Of a DNA stretch of 48,228 bases, positions 24,254 through 32,584 are shown one piece after another (position 1 is the stretch's first letter; every line of letters starts with the position of its first letter). This DNA is from Micavibrio_C sp964577255 (GTDB taxonomy: Bacteria; Pseudomonadota; Alphaproteobacteria; Micavibrionales; Micavibrionaceae): assembly GCA_964577255.1 (NCBI GenBank), contig CAZNYM010000009.1, positions 1 through 48,228 of the forward strand. Reading direction: 5' to 3'. The notes under the pieces were generated by a model. The model did no database searches. It had not been told where the DNA came from and was given only the letters and a program-made list of their open reading frames with translations. The position numbers were made by a program, and so were the translations under genes.

Positions 24254-26941
24254 TCAGGCCGCCTTCTTTCTGCGCGCCCTGAGCCTTTGCGGATTTTTAA
24301 GCGCGGCCTGCGCCGCCGCCAGACGGGCGATCGGCACCCGGTAAGGGGAACAGGACACGTAATCAAGCCCCGCCAGATCGCAAAAGGCGATCGAGGCCGG
24401 GTCGCCGCCATGCTCGCCGCAGATGCCGGTTTTGAGGCCCGGTCGGGCGGCGCGGCCGCGTTCGACCGCCATCGTGATCAGCTGCCCCACTCCGTCCTGA
24501 TCGAGCGTGACGAAAGGATCGCGCGTCAGTATGCCCCGGGCGATGTAATCGGGCAGGAAGCGTCCGGCATCGTCGCGGCTGACGCCAAGCGCGGTCTGGG
24601 TCAGATCGTTGGTGCCGAAACTGAAGAACGCCGCTTCGCAGGCGATATCGCCCGCCATCAGCGCCGCGCGCGGCAGCTCGATCATCGTGCCGGTGAGATA
24701 AGCGAGCGTCTTGTTCTGCTCCGCGAACACGCGCGCCGCCGTGTCGTCGATGATTTTTTTCAGGAAAACCAATTCCTGGCGCGAGAAGATCAGCGGCAGC
24801 ATGATTTCCGGCATGACGCGCCCGCCCGCTTCCAGGGCGGCTTCGAACACCGCGCGGGCCTGCATTTCATAGATCTCGGGGAAGGTAATGCCCAGGCGGC
24901 TGCCGCGATGGCCCAGCATGGGGTTGGCTTCGTGCAGTTCGAGGAGACGCCGGCGCACCAGAACGGGGTCCAGGCGCGCAGCGGCAGCGAAGGCGGCGAT
25001 ATCGTCGTCGTCCTGCGGCAGAAACTCATGCAAAGGCGGATCGAGCAGGCGGATCGTGACCGGCAGCCCTTCCATGATGGCGAACAGTTCGCGGAAATCG
25101 CCGCGCTGGGCCGGCAGAAGCTTTTCAAGCGCGGCGCGGCGCGCCGTTTCATCGGCGGCGAAAATCATCTCCCGCACATGCTGGATGCGCGCGGGATCGA
25201 AGAACATATGCTCGGTGCGGCAAAGCCCGATGCCTTCCGCGCCGAAGCGCCGCGCCGTCAGGGCGTCCACCGGGGTTTCGGCATTGGCGCGCACGCCCAG
25301 CGCGCGGCACTCATCGGCCCATTGCATGATGGTGGAAAAATCGTCCGACAGCCGGGGCTCGATGGTGGGCACTGCGCCCTGCATCACCTCGCCGGTGCCG
25401 CCGTCGACAGTGATGATATCGCCCTCGCGCACGACGCTGCCGCCCGCCAGCATCTCTTTCTTCTCGTAATCAATATGCAGCAATCCGGCGCCCGCCACGC
25501 AGGGACGGCCCATGCCGCGCGCCACCACCGCTGCGTGACTGGTCATGCCGCCGCGCGTGGTCAGGATGCCGCGGGCGACGTGCATGCCATGGATGTCCTC
25601 GGGGCTGGTTTCCCGGCGACAGAGGATGATGGCGGCGCCGTCTTTCCTGAACCGCGTTTCGGCGTCGTCGGCGCTGAACACGACCATGCCGCTGACCGCC
25701 CCGGGCGAAGCCGGCAGCCCGCGCGCCAGGATATGCTTGTGCGCCTGCGGATCCAGCGTGGGATGCAAAAGCTGGTCGAGCGAAGCAGGATCGATGCGCG
25801 CGACCGCTTCTTCTCGCGTGATCAGTTTTTCCTTCACCATATCAACGGCGATGCGCAGGGCAGCCGCCGCGCTGCGCTTGCCGGCGCGGGTCTGCAGCAT
25901 GTAAAGCTTGCCGTTCTGTACCGTGAACTCGATGTCCTGCATGTCGCGGTAATGCTTTTCCAGCTTGTCGCGCACGGCGCAGAGCTGGCGGAACACGGCG
26001 GGCATGGTTTCTTCCATCGCGAGCAGCGCGCCGCCATCTTTCTGCCGCCCCCTGACCGTCAACGCCTGCGGCGTACGGATGCCGGCCACGACGTCCTCGC
26101 CCTGCGCGTTCACAAGATATTCGCCGTAGAAATAATTCTCGCCGGTCGAGGGGTCGCGTGTGAAGGCGACGCCGGTGGCGCAGTCGTCGCCGCGGTTGCC
26201 GAACACCATCGCCTGGACGCTCACCGCGGTGCCCCAGTCGGCGGGGATGTCGTGGATCTGGCGGTAAGTGACGGCGCGCGGCGTCATCCAGGATTCAAAC
26301 ACGGCGCCGATCGCGCCCCACAGCTGTTCCTGCGGGTCGGCGGGGAAATCACGGCCGGTGCGTTCGCGGACGAGCTTCTTGTAAGCCTGCACCAGCGCTG
26401 CGAGTGCTGCTTCGTTCAGGGCCGTGTCCTGACGCACGTTTTCGTCGCGCTTGGCCTGATCGAGCAGATCCTCGAACTCGTGATGCGGCACGCCCAGCAC
26501 CACATCGCCGTACATCTGGATGAAGCGCCGGTAGCTGTCCCAGGCGAAGCGCGGCTGGCCGGATTGCGCCGCCAGAGCCTCGACCGTCGCGTCGTTGAGG
26601 CCGAGATTGAGTACCGTGTCCATCATGCCCGGCATCGAGGCGCGCGCGCCCGAACGCACCGAAACCAGCAGCGGGTTGCGCGTGTCGCCGAAACGCGCGC
26701 CCACGGCTTTTTCCACCAGCCCGAGCGCGCGGCTGACCTGGTCGCGCAACGTATCGGGATAGGTTTTGCCGTTTTTATAATAATAGGTGCAGATTTCGGT
26801 GGTGATGGTGAAACCGGGCGGCACCGGCAGACCCAGCCCCGCCATCTCGGCGAGATTGGCGCCCTTGCCGCCCAGAAGATTTTTCATCCCGGCGTCGCCG
26901 TCGTTGCGGCCCGCGCCGAAGCTGTACACGCTTTTGCCCAT
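24254..26941 (-). CDS. ppdK: Pyruvate, phosphate dikinase
   Basis: 895 aa, full length. The N-terminal ATP-grasp domain starts MGKSVYSFGAGRNDGDAGMK and includes LLGGKGANLAEM. The phosphohistidine domain has TTRGGMTSHAAVVARG with His469. The C-terminal PEP/pyruvate barrel has LCRTEHMFF, MLGHRGSRLG and GICGEHGGDP with Cys841. The enzyme interconverts pyruvate, ATP and phosphate with PEP, AMP and pyrophosphate, giving a reversible glycolytic or gluconeogenic step. An acetyltransferase gene lies 12 nt upstream on the same strand, so they probably share a transcript. No PPDK regulatory protein is visible. Confidence 0.97.
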   Translation of the reverse strand: MGKSVYSFGAGRNDGDAGMKNLLGGKGANLAEMAGLGLPVPPGFTITTEICTYYYKNGKTYPDTLRDQVSRALGLVEKAVGARFGDTRNPLLVSVRSGARASMPGMMDTVLNLGLNDATVEALAAQSGQPRFAWDSYRRFIQMYGDVVLGVPHHEFEDLLDQAKRDENVRQDTALNEAALAALVQAYKKLVRERTGRDFPADPQEQLWGAIGAVFESWMTPRAVTYRQIHDIPADWGTAVSVQAMVFGNRGDDCATGVAFTRDPSTGENYFYGEYLVNAQGEDVVAGIRTPQALTVRGRQKDGGALLAMEETMPAVFRQLCAVRDKLEKHYRDMQDIEFTVQNGKLYMLQTRAGKRSAAAALRIAVDMVKEKLITREEAVARIDPASLDQLLHPTLDPQAHKHILARGLPASPGAVSGMVVFSADDAETRFRKDGAAIILCRRETSPEDIHGMHVARGILTTRGGMTSHAAVVARGMGRPCVAGAGLLHIDYEKKEMLAGGSVVREGDIITVDGGTGEVMQGAVPTIEPRLSDDFSTIMQWADECRALGVRANAETPVDALTARRFGAEGIGLCRTEHMFFDPARIQHVREMIFAADETARRAALEKLLPAQRGDFRELFAIMEGLPVTIRLLDPPLHEFLPQDDDDIAAFAAAARLDPVLVRRRLLELHEANPMLGHRGSRLGITFPEIYEMQARAVFEAALEAGGRVMPEIMLPLIFSRQELVFLKKIIDDTAARVFAEQNKTLAYLTGTMIELPRAALMAGDIACEAAFFSFGTNDLTQTALGVSRDDAGRFLPDYIARGILTRDPFVTLDQDGVGQLITMAVERGRAARPGLKTGICGEHGGDPASIAFCDLAGLDYVSCSPYRVPIARLAAAQAALKNPQRLRARRKKAA

Positions 26942-26953
26942 TCGTTCCCGCTC

Positions 26954-27451
26954 CTAAAGATCCCTGACCATCATCAGGCTTAGATTGTCGTCGACCGCCA
27001 CCCGCTCTCCAGCCGCCACAATCGTGCGGTCGTAGGTGACGCCGTTGCCGTCCGGCTGATAACCGAGCCCGGCATAAAGCCGCTGTGCCGGCCCGAAACC
27101 GCTATGCAGCCCCACGCCGATGCCGATCTGGCTGAAACCTTCGAGGCGCGCCTGCTCCTCGCAGCGGGCGATCAGCGCCCGCGCCAGCCCGTGCCGGCGG
27201 AAGGACGGCAGAATGTAGAGATTCTGGATTTCCGGCATCCCCAGGCGCTGGAACAGCGCATAGCGCGGCGCGCGGTTGAAGATCGCATAGCCCGCCTTTA
27301 CCCCGTCCCTGAGGAGGATGAAGATCAGGCGGGTGCCCTTGTCCTGCTCGTCGAACTGGCGCGGCCAGTCGTCGTCGGGCGTGCTGCCGAAACCCTCGAG
27401 CCACGACGCGTCGTCGCGGCCGGCCTGCTGGATCGCGATCGTACCGGTCAT
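26954..27451 (-). CDS. GNAT family N-acetyltransferase
   Basis: 165 aa from ATG at 27451, preceded by AGAAAGAG; an ATG at 27466 is an alternative. The acetyl-CoA site is visible as NLYILPSFRRHGLARALIAR, followed by FSQIGIGVGLHSGFGPAQRL and YAGLGYQPDG, the usual GNAT C-terminal strands. The substrate is unknown. It is 12 nt upstream of ppdK on the same strand. Protein lysine acetylation of a neighbour is possible but there is no direct evidence. The 130-nt region upstream is shared with a divergent gene. Confidence 0.85.
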   Translation of the reverse strand: MTGTIAIQQAGRDDASWLEGFGSTPDDDWPRQFDEQDKGTRLIFILLRDGVKAGYAIFNRAPRYALFQRLGMPEIQNLYILPSFRRHGLARALIARCEEQARLEGFSQIGIGVGLHSGFGPAQRLYAGLGYQPDGNGVTYDRTIVAAGERVAVDDNLSLMMVRDL

Positions 27452-27581
27452 GTCTCTTTCTAGCATTTTTCCGGGCCCGGCTGTGCACCGCCCGGCCTTT
27501 GCGCCGAATTTATCCCTAAATTTTAGTAATTCTTTTTGAATATCAATCACTTCTCAATTCTTATTCTGCAAAATAGTAATC

Positions 27582-28109
27582 ATGCAGGATACTATCGTCT
27601 GGATTTTGGCTGGTGCGAGCCTCTTCTGCCTCTCTCTGACCTATCAGAGCTGGGGCGATGTTCTTTACAGCGTCACCAAAAACTGGAAAGCGACACTTTT
27701 TGTCACCGCCTGCATGACCTGTGGTGCTGTCTCTGGCTTCGCTCTGACCAGCGGGAACATGTTTGCCCTCGCGTCCCCGGTTGCGGCGATTGCCAGAGAC
27801 ATCACGCAGCCCTCCGAAGAGAAAGTCCTGGCCACGATCCGGAACTGCAAGCTGTTCATAGCGGCCGCCGCTGAAGGCCGTTCCCCGCCACAACAGACCG
27901 GCAGTCTCCAGTCGCCTCTGCTCCACCTCGCCAGCGCCTCCGCCCCTGACTGGGATCGCTGCGCCAGGACATTCGGGCTGAATTACTGGAAACACGACAT
28001 CTCCGTCGCCGGCCACCCGGGCGGCCGCACCCTGTGCCAGGCCTATGCCCGGCAAACCGACTACCGCTCGGACGAGGTCGAAAGCTGGTGCGCGACCGTC
28101 CTGCGCGAC
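27582..28109 (+). CDS. Hypothetical membrane protein, 3' end lost in gap
   Basis: 176 codons are present before the N run; the stop is not visible. Two hydrophobic segments lie near the N-terminus (about 5-21 and 39-60), followed by a soluble domain of over 100 residues with several cysteines (RNCKLF, WDRCARTF, GRTLCQAY, ESWCATVL). I do not recognise the family. The terminator-like hairpin directly after the gap suggests the gene ends close to the gap, so little is missing. ATG at 27582 has no strong ribosome site. Confidence 0.6.
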
Positions 28110-28119
28110 NNNNNNNNNN
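28110..28119. other. Scaffold gap (10 N)
   Basis: Ten N sit directly at the 5' arm of a long hairpin (28120-28146), suggesting that the assembly broke at strong secondary structure. Confidence 0.95.
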
Positions 28120-28154
28120 CGTTCCTATAATTTTATTGTAGGAACGGGCTTTTT
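28120..28154 (+). terminator. Long-stem terminator after the gap
   Basis: CGTTCCTATAAT and ATTGTAGGAACG pair over 12 bp (one G-T) around a 3-nt loop; GGC and five T (28150-28154) follow. The GGC probably pairs with bases hidden in the gap. This would end the membrane protein gene upstream. Confidence 0.7.
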
Positions 28155-28193
28155 CATGTCATCATTCTTTCTGTAATAGGGAGAACGATCCGA

Positions 28194-28433
28194 ATGGATG
28201 ACTTTACCATCGCCGCCATCAACCGCCGGGAAGAACAGCGCCGCGACGACCAGCGCCCGGCCCTGCGCCTGCCCGCAAGCCCGCCCCCGGGCTGGGAAGC
28301 GCCCACAGCCGACAAGAAACAGAATAACAACGGCCAGCGCGGCGTGATCGTGACTGGTGGCTATGACGACGACGAGGACGGCGACAGCACCAAGCCCCGC
28401 AAAACCCCGGGCGGCTGGGCCTTCAATATGTAG
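28194..28433 (+). CDS. Small hypothetical protein
   Basis: 79 aa with ATG at 28194 behind a good site AGGGAGA (28178-28184). The protein is hydrophilic and probably largely disordered: an Arg-rich start (INRREEQRRDDQR), a Pro-rich middle (LPASPPPGWEAP) and an acidic patch (GGYDDDEDGD). It ends with GGWAFNM. There is no known domain. The ribosome site, codon bias and position between a terminator and glyS support a real gene. It may be co-transcribed with glyS, 75 nt downstream. Confidence 0.6.
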   Translation: MDDFTIAAINRREEQRRDDQRPALRLPASPPPGWEAPTADKKQNNNGQRGVIVTGGYDDDEDGDSTKPRKTPGGWAFNM

Positions 28434-28477
28434 CTTTCCAAAATGCCGCTTTGCAAAAAGGCCGGAAAATCCTAATC

Positions 28478-28499
28478 TTCCCGGGTTCAACCCCGGGAA
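28478..28499 (+). promoter_or_regulatory. Hairpin directly upstream of glyS
   Basis: TTCCCGGG (28478-28485) and CCCGGGAA (28492-28499) form a perfect 8-bp stem with loop TTCAAC. It ends 9 nt before the glyS ATG and occupies the ribosome-binding position. Stem and loop look like a tRNA T-arm. Translational control is possible but unproven. Confidence 0.5.
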
Positions 28500-28508
28500 A
28501 ATCGTATT

Positions 28509-30059
28509 ATGAGCCAGCCGCAAGCCGCCCCTGCCCCCGCCGCCCTGACCAGGGACATGAAGGAGATCACCGCCCTGTGCAAACGGCGCGGCTTTATCTT
28601 CGGCGCTTCCGACATTTACGGCGGCCTGAACGGCTTCTGGGATTTCGGGCCGCTGGGCGTCGAGCTGAAAAACAACCTGCGCGATTTATGGTGGCGCGCC
28701 ATGGTGCTGTGCCCGCCCGTGGGTCCCGACGGCCAGCCGGTCGAGATCGTGGGCCTGGACAGCGCCATCATCCAGAACCCCAAGGTGTGGGTGGCCTCGG
28801 GCCACGCCGGCAATTTCAGCGACCCGATGGTGGATTGCCGGGAGACAAAACTGCGGTACCGCGCGGATCACCTTATTGGTTATGCTCCCAAAGACAAACA
28901 AGGTATTTGGTTTTGTTTTCTTCAAGATGCAGATCAAAACGAAATAGAGAAAAGAATTAAAAAATTTGGCAAGGGAAAAACTATTGCTGACTATGAAAGA
29001 ATGACTGGGATGCCTCTTCCTGGTGTTCACGTCGACAATTCTGCCATTCTTGCTCCTGACGCTAAAGAGCCCGGCACCCTCACTCCGCCCAAGCAATTCA
29101 ACATGATGTTCCAGACTTATGTCGGGGCGGCGGCGGATGAGGACTCGAAGGCCTATCTGCGGCCCGAGACGGCGCAGGGTGTCTTTATCAACTTCAAGAA
29201 CGTGGTCGATTCAAGCCGCGTGCGCGTGCCGTTTGGCATCGCCCAGATCGGCAAGGCGTTCCGCAACGAGATCAACCCGCGCAACTTCATCTTCCGTTCG
29301 CGCGAGTTCGAGCAGATGGAGATGGAATGGTTCTGCCATGCCGACGAGGCGAAGATGTGGCGCGACTTTTGGTACGCCGAGCGGCAGAAATTCTGGCGTT
29401 CTGTCGGTCTGAAAAGCGACAATCTGCGCATGCGCGACCACGAGCAGGACGAATTGTCGCATTACGCCAAGGCGGGCCTGGGCACGGCCGACATCGAATA
29501 CCGCTTCCCCTTCACCGACCCGGATTTCGGCGAGCTTGAAGGCATCGCGCACCGCTGCGACTTCGACCTTAAGCAGCATCAGGAGCATTCCAAGGTCAAA
29601 ATGGAATATACCGACCCCAACGACCCGAAAAACCGCTTCATCCCGCATGTGATCGAGCCGGCGGCGGGGCTCACGCGCGGGGTGCTGGCGCTGATCTGCG
29701 AGGCGTTCACGCCCGATCCGAACCGCCCGAGCGGCGTGTATCTGGATTTCCACCCGGCGGTCGCGCCCAAAAAGGCGGCCATCCTGCCGCTGACGGCCAA
29801 GGACGAGCACCCGGTCATCGCCACCAGGCTTTACATGGCGCTGCGCGAGCATTACGCGGTTGATCTCGACATCAAGCAGAATATCGGCAAGCGTTACGCC
29901 CGGCAGGATGAGATCGGCACGCCCTATTGCTTCACCATCGACGACCAAACCGTGCAGGACCAGACCGTGACCGTGCGCGAGCGCAACACGATGAAGCAGG
30001 AGCGCATCGGCCTCGACAGCGTTCTGGCTTTCCTGCAGAAGAACATCCGGGCGGTTTGA
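28509..30059 (+). CDS. glyS: Glycine-tRNA ligase, single-chain dimeric (eukaryote/archaeal-like) type
   Basis: 516 aa class II synthetase. Motif 1 region: FGPLGVELKNNLRDLWWR. Motif 2: FRNEINPRNFIFRSREFEQM. Motif 3: EPAAGLTRGVLALICEAF. A C-terminal anticodon-binding domain (APKKAAILPLTAKDEHPV) follows. This is the alpha2 form; most alphaproteobacteria use the two-gene GlyQ/GlyS form, so it is unusual. It charges tRNA-Gly. Residues about 121-187, between the RADHL and PPKQFNMMF segments, come from a 200-nt stretch with much lower GC and A/T-ending codons, although the frame is intact. A T-arm-like hairpin precedes the start. Confidence 0.95.
   Translation: MSQPQAAPAPAALTRDMKEITALCKRRGFIFGASDIYGGLNGFWDFGPLGVELKNNLRDLWWRAMVLCPPVGPDGQPVEIVGLDSAIIQNPKVWVASGHAGNFSDPMVDCRETKLRYRADHLIGYAPKDKQGIWFCFLQDADQNEIEKRIKKFGKGKTIADYERMTGMPLPGVHVDNSAILAPDAKEPGTLTPPKQFNMMFQTYVGAAADEDSKAYLRPETAQGVFINFKNVVDSSRVRVPFGIAQIGKAFRNEINPRNFIFRSREFEQMEMEWFCHADEAKMWRDFWYAERQKFWRSVGLKSDNLRMRDHEQDELSHYAKAGLGTADIEYRFPFTDPDFGELEGIAHRCDFDLKQHQEHSKVKMEYTDPNDPKNRFIPHVIEPAAGLTRGVLALICEAFTPDPNRPSGVYLDFHPAVAPKKAAILPLTAKDEHPVIATRLYMALREHYAVDLDIKQNIGKRYARQDEIGTPYCFTIDDQTVQDQTVTVRERNTMKQERIGLDSVLAFLQKNIRAV
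28871..29070 (+). other. AT-rich mosaic patch inside glyS
   Basis: By direct count 78 of 200 bases are G or C (39%), while flanking glyS is clearly GC-rich. It encodes a lysine-rich insert (including EKRIKKFGKGKTIADYERM) in the variable insertion region of the enzyme. There are no flanking repeats or IS ends that I can see. The origin is likely recombination with a low-GC donor. Confidence 0.8.
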
Positions 30060-30794
30060 TTAAAACAGCGCCTTCATCCCGCGCAGGATTTCCTGCGCCG
30101 CGGGTGTGTAATCCTGCGCGCCGTCCTGGTGCAGAACGAGGCCCGCATGGAGCGTGGCCGGACTTTGCCGGTCTTTCACCGCGCGGATGACGACGCGTTT
30201 GGCGGCCTCACCCGCGCGCGGCCACAGCGGAAAGATTTCTGTCGCGCCGAAACGCCGCCCCAGCGCCTGCAGGATTTTATCGGTGAAATCGGCCCGGTGG
30301 ATGACCGTGAAGCTGCCGCCCGATTTCAGGTTGCGGAATCCGACGTTGATCCAGTCCTCGACGCCTATATCGTCCTCGGTATGCCCGAGCGACGCTTCTT
30401 TATGCGCCGTGGGCGAGGGCGTGTAAGTTCCCGCGTCCAGATAGGGCGGATTGGCGATGACATGATCGAAAACCGCATCGGCCTTGAAAGCGCGGATGTC
30501 GCCCTGCGTGAACGAGGCCGCGCCCGCGGCGCCGTTCAGCGCGATATTGTCGCGCGCCAGAGCGATGTTTTCCGCCAGTATGTCGACACCCGTCACATGC
30601 ACACCCGGCACCCGCGCCTGCACGCAGAACGCCGCCCCGCCCACGCCGCAGCCAAGATCGAGCACACGCTGGCCTGCGCGCGCGGGACACGCGGCCGCCA
30701 GCATCACGGAATCGAGAGAGGTGCGGAAGCCGTCGGCAGGCTGGAGCAGCTGCACACGCTTGTCGAGAACATGGATGGCGACGGGTTCAACCAT
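30060..30794 (-). CDS. trmN6: tRNA1(Val) (adenine37-N6)-methyltransferase-like protein
   Basis: 244 aa from ATG at 30794; the open frame extends to a TTG at 30830, which is less likely. SAM-binding motif I is VLDLGCGVGGAAFCV. The N6-adenine catalytic motif is NPPY in VIANPPYLDAG. The N-terminal LLQPADGFRTSLDSVMLAA is typical of the TrmN6/YfiC group of small RNA methyltransferases. The exact target (tRNA or another substrate) is inferred. Its TGA-TTA junction with glyS leaves no base between the two stops. It is divergent from ispB. Confidence 0.85.
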   Translation of the reverse strand: MVEPVAIHVLDKRVQLLQPADGFRTSLDSVMLAAACPARAGQRVLDLGCGVGGAAFCVQARVPGVHVTGVDILAENIALARDNIALNGAAGAASFTQGDIRAFKADAVFDHVIANPPYLDAGTYTPSPTAHKEASLGHTEDDIGVEDWINVGFRNLKSGGSFTVIHRADFTDKILQALGRRFGATEIFPLWPRAGEAAKRVVIRAVKDRQSPATLHAGLVLHQDGAQDYTPAAQEILRGMKALF

Positions 30795-30813
30795 AGGCCG
30801 CACGCTATATAAT
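30786..30813 (+). promoter_or_regulatory. Candidate ispB promoter
   Basis: A perfect -10 TATAAT (30808-30813) lies in an AT-rich divergent region. The best -35, TTCAAC (30786-30791), is weak and 16 nt away, overlapping the trmN6 start. The leader to ispB would be about 70 nt. Confidence 0.35.
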
Positions 30814-30890
30814 TTTCTATAACTTATCAATCTTTCATGCTATGACATCCCGTTGCCACATTCAGGAAAAACTGCTTTAACCGGATCGTC

Positions 30891-31907
30891 ATGTCGCTGA
30901 AACCCGCGCAGAATCCCGCCCCCGATCAGGGCACGCCCCTGGACCGGCTCACGGCCCTGGTGAACGGGGACATGCGCAAGGTCAACGAACTGATCATCGA
31001 CCGCATGAAATCCGAGGTCGATATCATCCCGAAGCTGGCGGGTTATCTGATCGCCGGTGGCGGTAAGCGCATCCGTCCCCTTTTAACCCTCGCCTGCACC
31101 AGACTTTACGGCCATGACAGCGCGCGCCCCTTTGCGCTGGCGGCGGCGGTCGAATTCATCCATACCGCCACGCTGCTGCATGACGACGTGGTGGATGAAA
31201 GCGCCGAGCGGCGCGGCAACCCTTCGGCCAATATCGTTTACGGCAACCAATCCAGCGTGCTGGTGGGCGACTTCCTGTTCTCGCGCGCGTTCCAGCTGAT
31301 GGTCGCGGACGGTTCGCTCGACATCCTGCGCATCCTTTCCGAGGCGTCAGCCACCATCGCCGAGGGCGAGGTGCTGCAGCTTTCCACCGCCAACAATCTC
31401 AAGACCACGCTCGACGTCTATAAAAAGGTGATCGGCGCCAAGACGGCGGCTTTGTTCGCCGCCGCGTGCGAGATCGGCCCGATCATCGCCGGCCAGCCCG
31501 CCGAAGCGGCGGCCGCCTTGCGCGCCTATGGCCACAATCTCGGCATGGCGTTCCAGATCGCGGACGACGTGCTGGATTACACGGCAGACCACGAGAAGCT
31601 GGGCAAGGCGCTGGGCGACGATTTCCGCGAGGGCAAAATGACCGCCCCCATCATCTTCGCGCTTGAAAGCGCGGATGAGGGCGAGCAGGCCTTCTGGCAG
31701 CGCACGATCAGCGACCGCATCCAGACCGAGGAGGATTTCGGCTTGGCGCTCGCCATGCTGAAAAAGCACAAATCTTTCCAGAAGGGGCTCGACCTCGCCC
31801 AGGGCTACGCGCAGGAAGCCATCAAGGCGCTCAAGGGCCAGCCCGAAGGGCCGTTCAAAGAGGCGCTGACGGCGCTGGCGCATTTCAGCATTCAGAGAAA
31901 TTACTGA
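30891..31907 (+). CDS. ispB: Polyprenyl diphosphate synthase (octaprenyl/decaprenyl type)
   Basis: 338 aa. First aspartate-rich motif LLHDDVVDE (about 96-102) and second QIADDVLDY (about 223-230), with GGGKRIRP near the N-terminus. It makes the long isoprenoid tail of ubiquinone from farnesyl diphosphate and isopentenyl diphosphate. The chain length cannot be read from the sequence with certainty; alphaproteobacteria usually make Q-10. ubiE lies 9 kb away. A perfect -10 box lies upstream. Confidence 0.94.
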   Translation: MSLKPAQNPAPDQGTPLDRLTALVNGDMRKVNELIIDRMKSEVDIIPKLAGYLIAGGGKRIRPLLTLACTRLYGHDSARPFALAAAVEFIHTATLLHDDVVDESAERRGNPSANIVYGNQSSVLVGDFLFSRAFQLMVADGSLDILRILSEASATIAEGEVLQLSTANNLKTTLDVYKKVIGAKTAALFAAACEIGPIIAGQPAEAAAALRAYGHNLGMAFQIADDVLDYTADHEKLGKALGDDFREGKMTAPIIFALESADEGEQAFWQRTISDRIQTEEDFGLALAMLKKHKSFQKGLDLAQGYAQEAIKALKGQPEGPFKEALTALAHFSIQRNY

Positions 31908-31910
31908 GAT

Positions 31911-32294
31911 CTAGCCGAAGCGGTAACGCGGCGGCGGCGTTTTCACGAGGCCGCGCAGCGGTTCCCCCGTGTCGCAGGCGCCGTATTTCCCCGAAAGCGC
32001 GCCGATGCCCTGCGTCTGTATGATGTGCGACACCTTGTGCACGGCCTCGGCCACCGCGTTCTCTTCCGCCGTGACGATATCTTCTTCCGTGTTTGCGAGA
32101 TCGCGGATTTCATGGCGCCTGATGACGATGTCGCGGCCGTTGACCCTGACCCCGCCTTCGTGCACGGCGATGCCGGCGGCGGGATGGATCATCTCCATAT
32201 GCGCGTTCGCGATCTTGCACAGCGCCGCCTTGACCTCGGCCTGGCGGCTGCACATCAGAACCCGCACATGGCGGGGAACATCGTAGGCGATCAT
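31911..32294 (-). CDS. Hypothetical protein
   Basis: 127 aa with ATG at 32294 behind AGGGAGT on the minus strand. No signal peptide or membrane segment. The middle has VHEGGVRVNGRDIVIRRHEI and a helical EEDIVTAEENAVAEAVHKV region; the C-terminus is basic and Pro-rich (KTPPPRYRFG). I do not recognise the family. It converges with ispB, 3 nt between stops, and lies upstream of nothing on its own strand. Codon bias matches its neighbours. Confidence 0.65.
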   Translation of the reverse strand: MIAYDVPRHVRVLMCSRQAEVKAALCKIANAHMEMIHPAAGIAVHEGGVRVNGRDIVIRRHEIRDLANTEEDIVTAEENAVAEAVHKVSHIIQTQGIGALSGKYGACDTGEPLRGLVKTPPPRYRFG

Positions 32295-32400
32295 CAGTAA
32301 AACTCCCTGTTTCCAGATGGCATAGCACCGCCCCCGCCCTGAGCCAAGAATGGAAAATGGAGCGTTGTAAACATTATGTCAATAAAAAGCGCTTAAGAGC

Positions 32401-32429
32401 TTGATAATCAGGGGCCCGCCCCCTATACA
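32401..32429 (+). promoter_or_regulatory. tRNA-Pro promoter
   Basis: -35 TTGATA (32401-32406) and -10 TATACA (32424-32429) have exact 17-nt spacing. The expected start, near 32436, is a few bases before the tRNA. The GC-rich spacer (GGGGCCCGCCCCC) resembles a stringent-type region. Confidence 0.7.
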
Positions 32430-32442
32430 CTCTTGTTTCCAC

Positions 32443-32519
<77 letters not shown>

Positions 32520-32556
32520 GCCTCCTTCTCCGTCATCGCCTTTGGGCCGCTTCCCC

Positions 32557-32577
32557 CCTATATAAGAAGGATATAGG
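32557..32577 (+). promoter_or_regulatory. Hairpin carrying the ribosome site of the permease gene in its loop
   Basis: CCTATAT (32557-32563) and ATATAGG (32571-32577) form a perfect 7-bp stem; the 7-nt loop AAGAAGG is the best Shine-Dalgarno sequence for the ATG at 32585. This could expose or hide the site conditionally. Inference from sequence only. Confidence 0.45.
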
Positions 32578-32584
32578 TTAGTTT

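Noticed and set aside
24287..26983. Very long plus-strand open frame opposite ppdK
   Set aside because: It mirrors ppdK codon bias in the antisense frame, is Arg/His/Ala-rich without any fold signature, and ppdK is unmistakable.
32520..32556. Terminator after tRNA-Pro
   Set aside because: No stem followed by a T-run is visible; the tRNA transcript may read into the permease gene.
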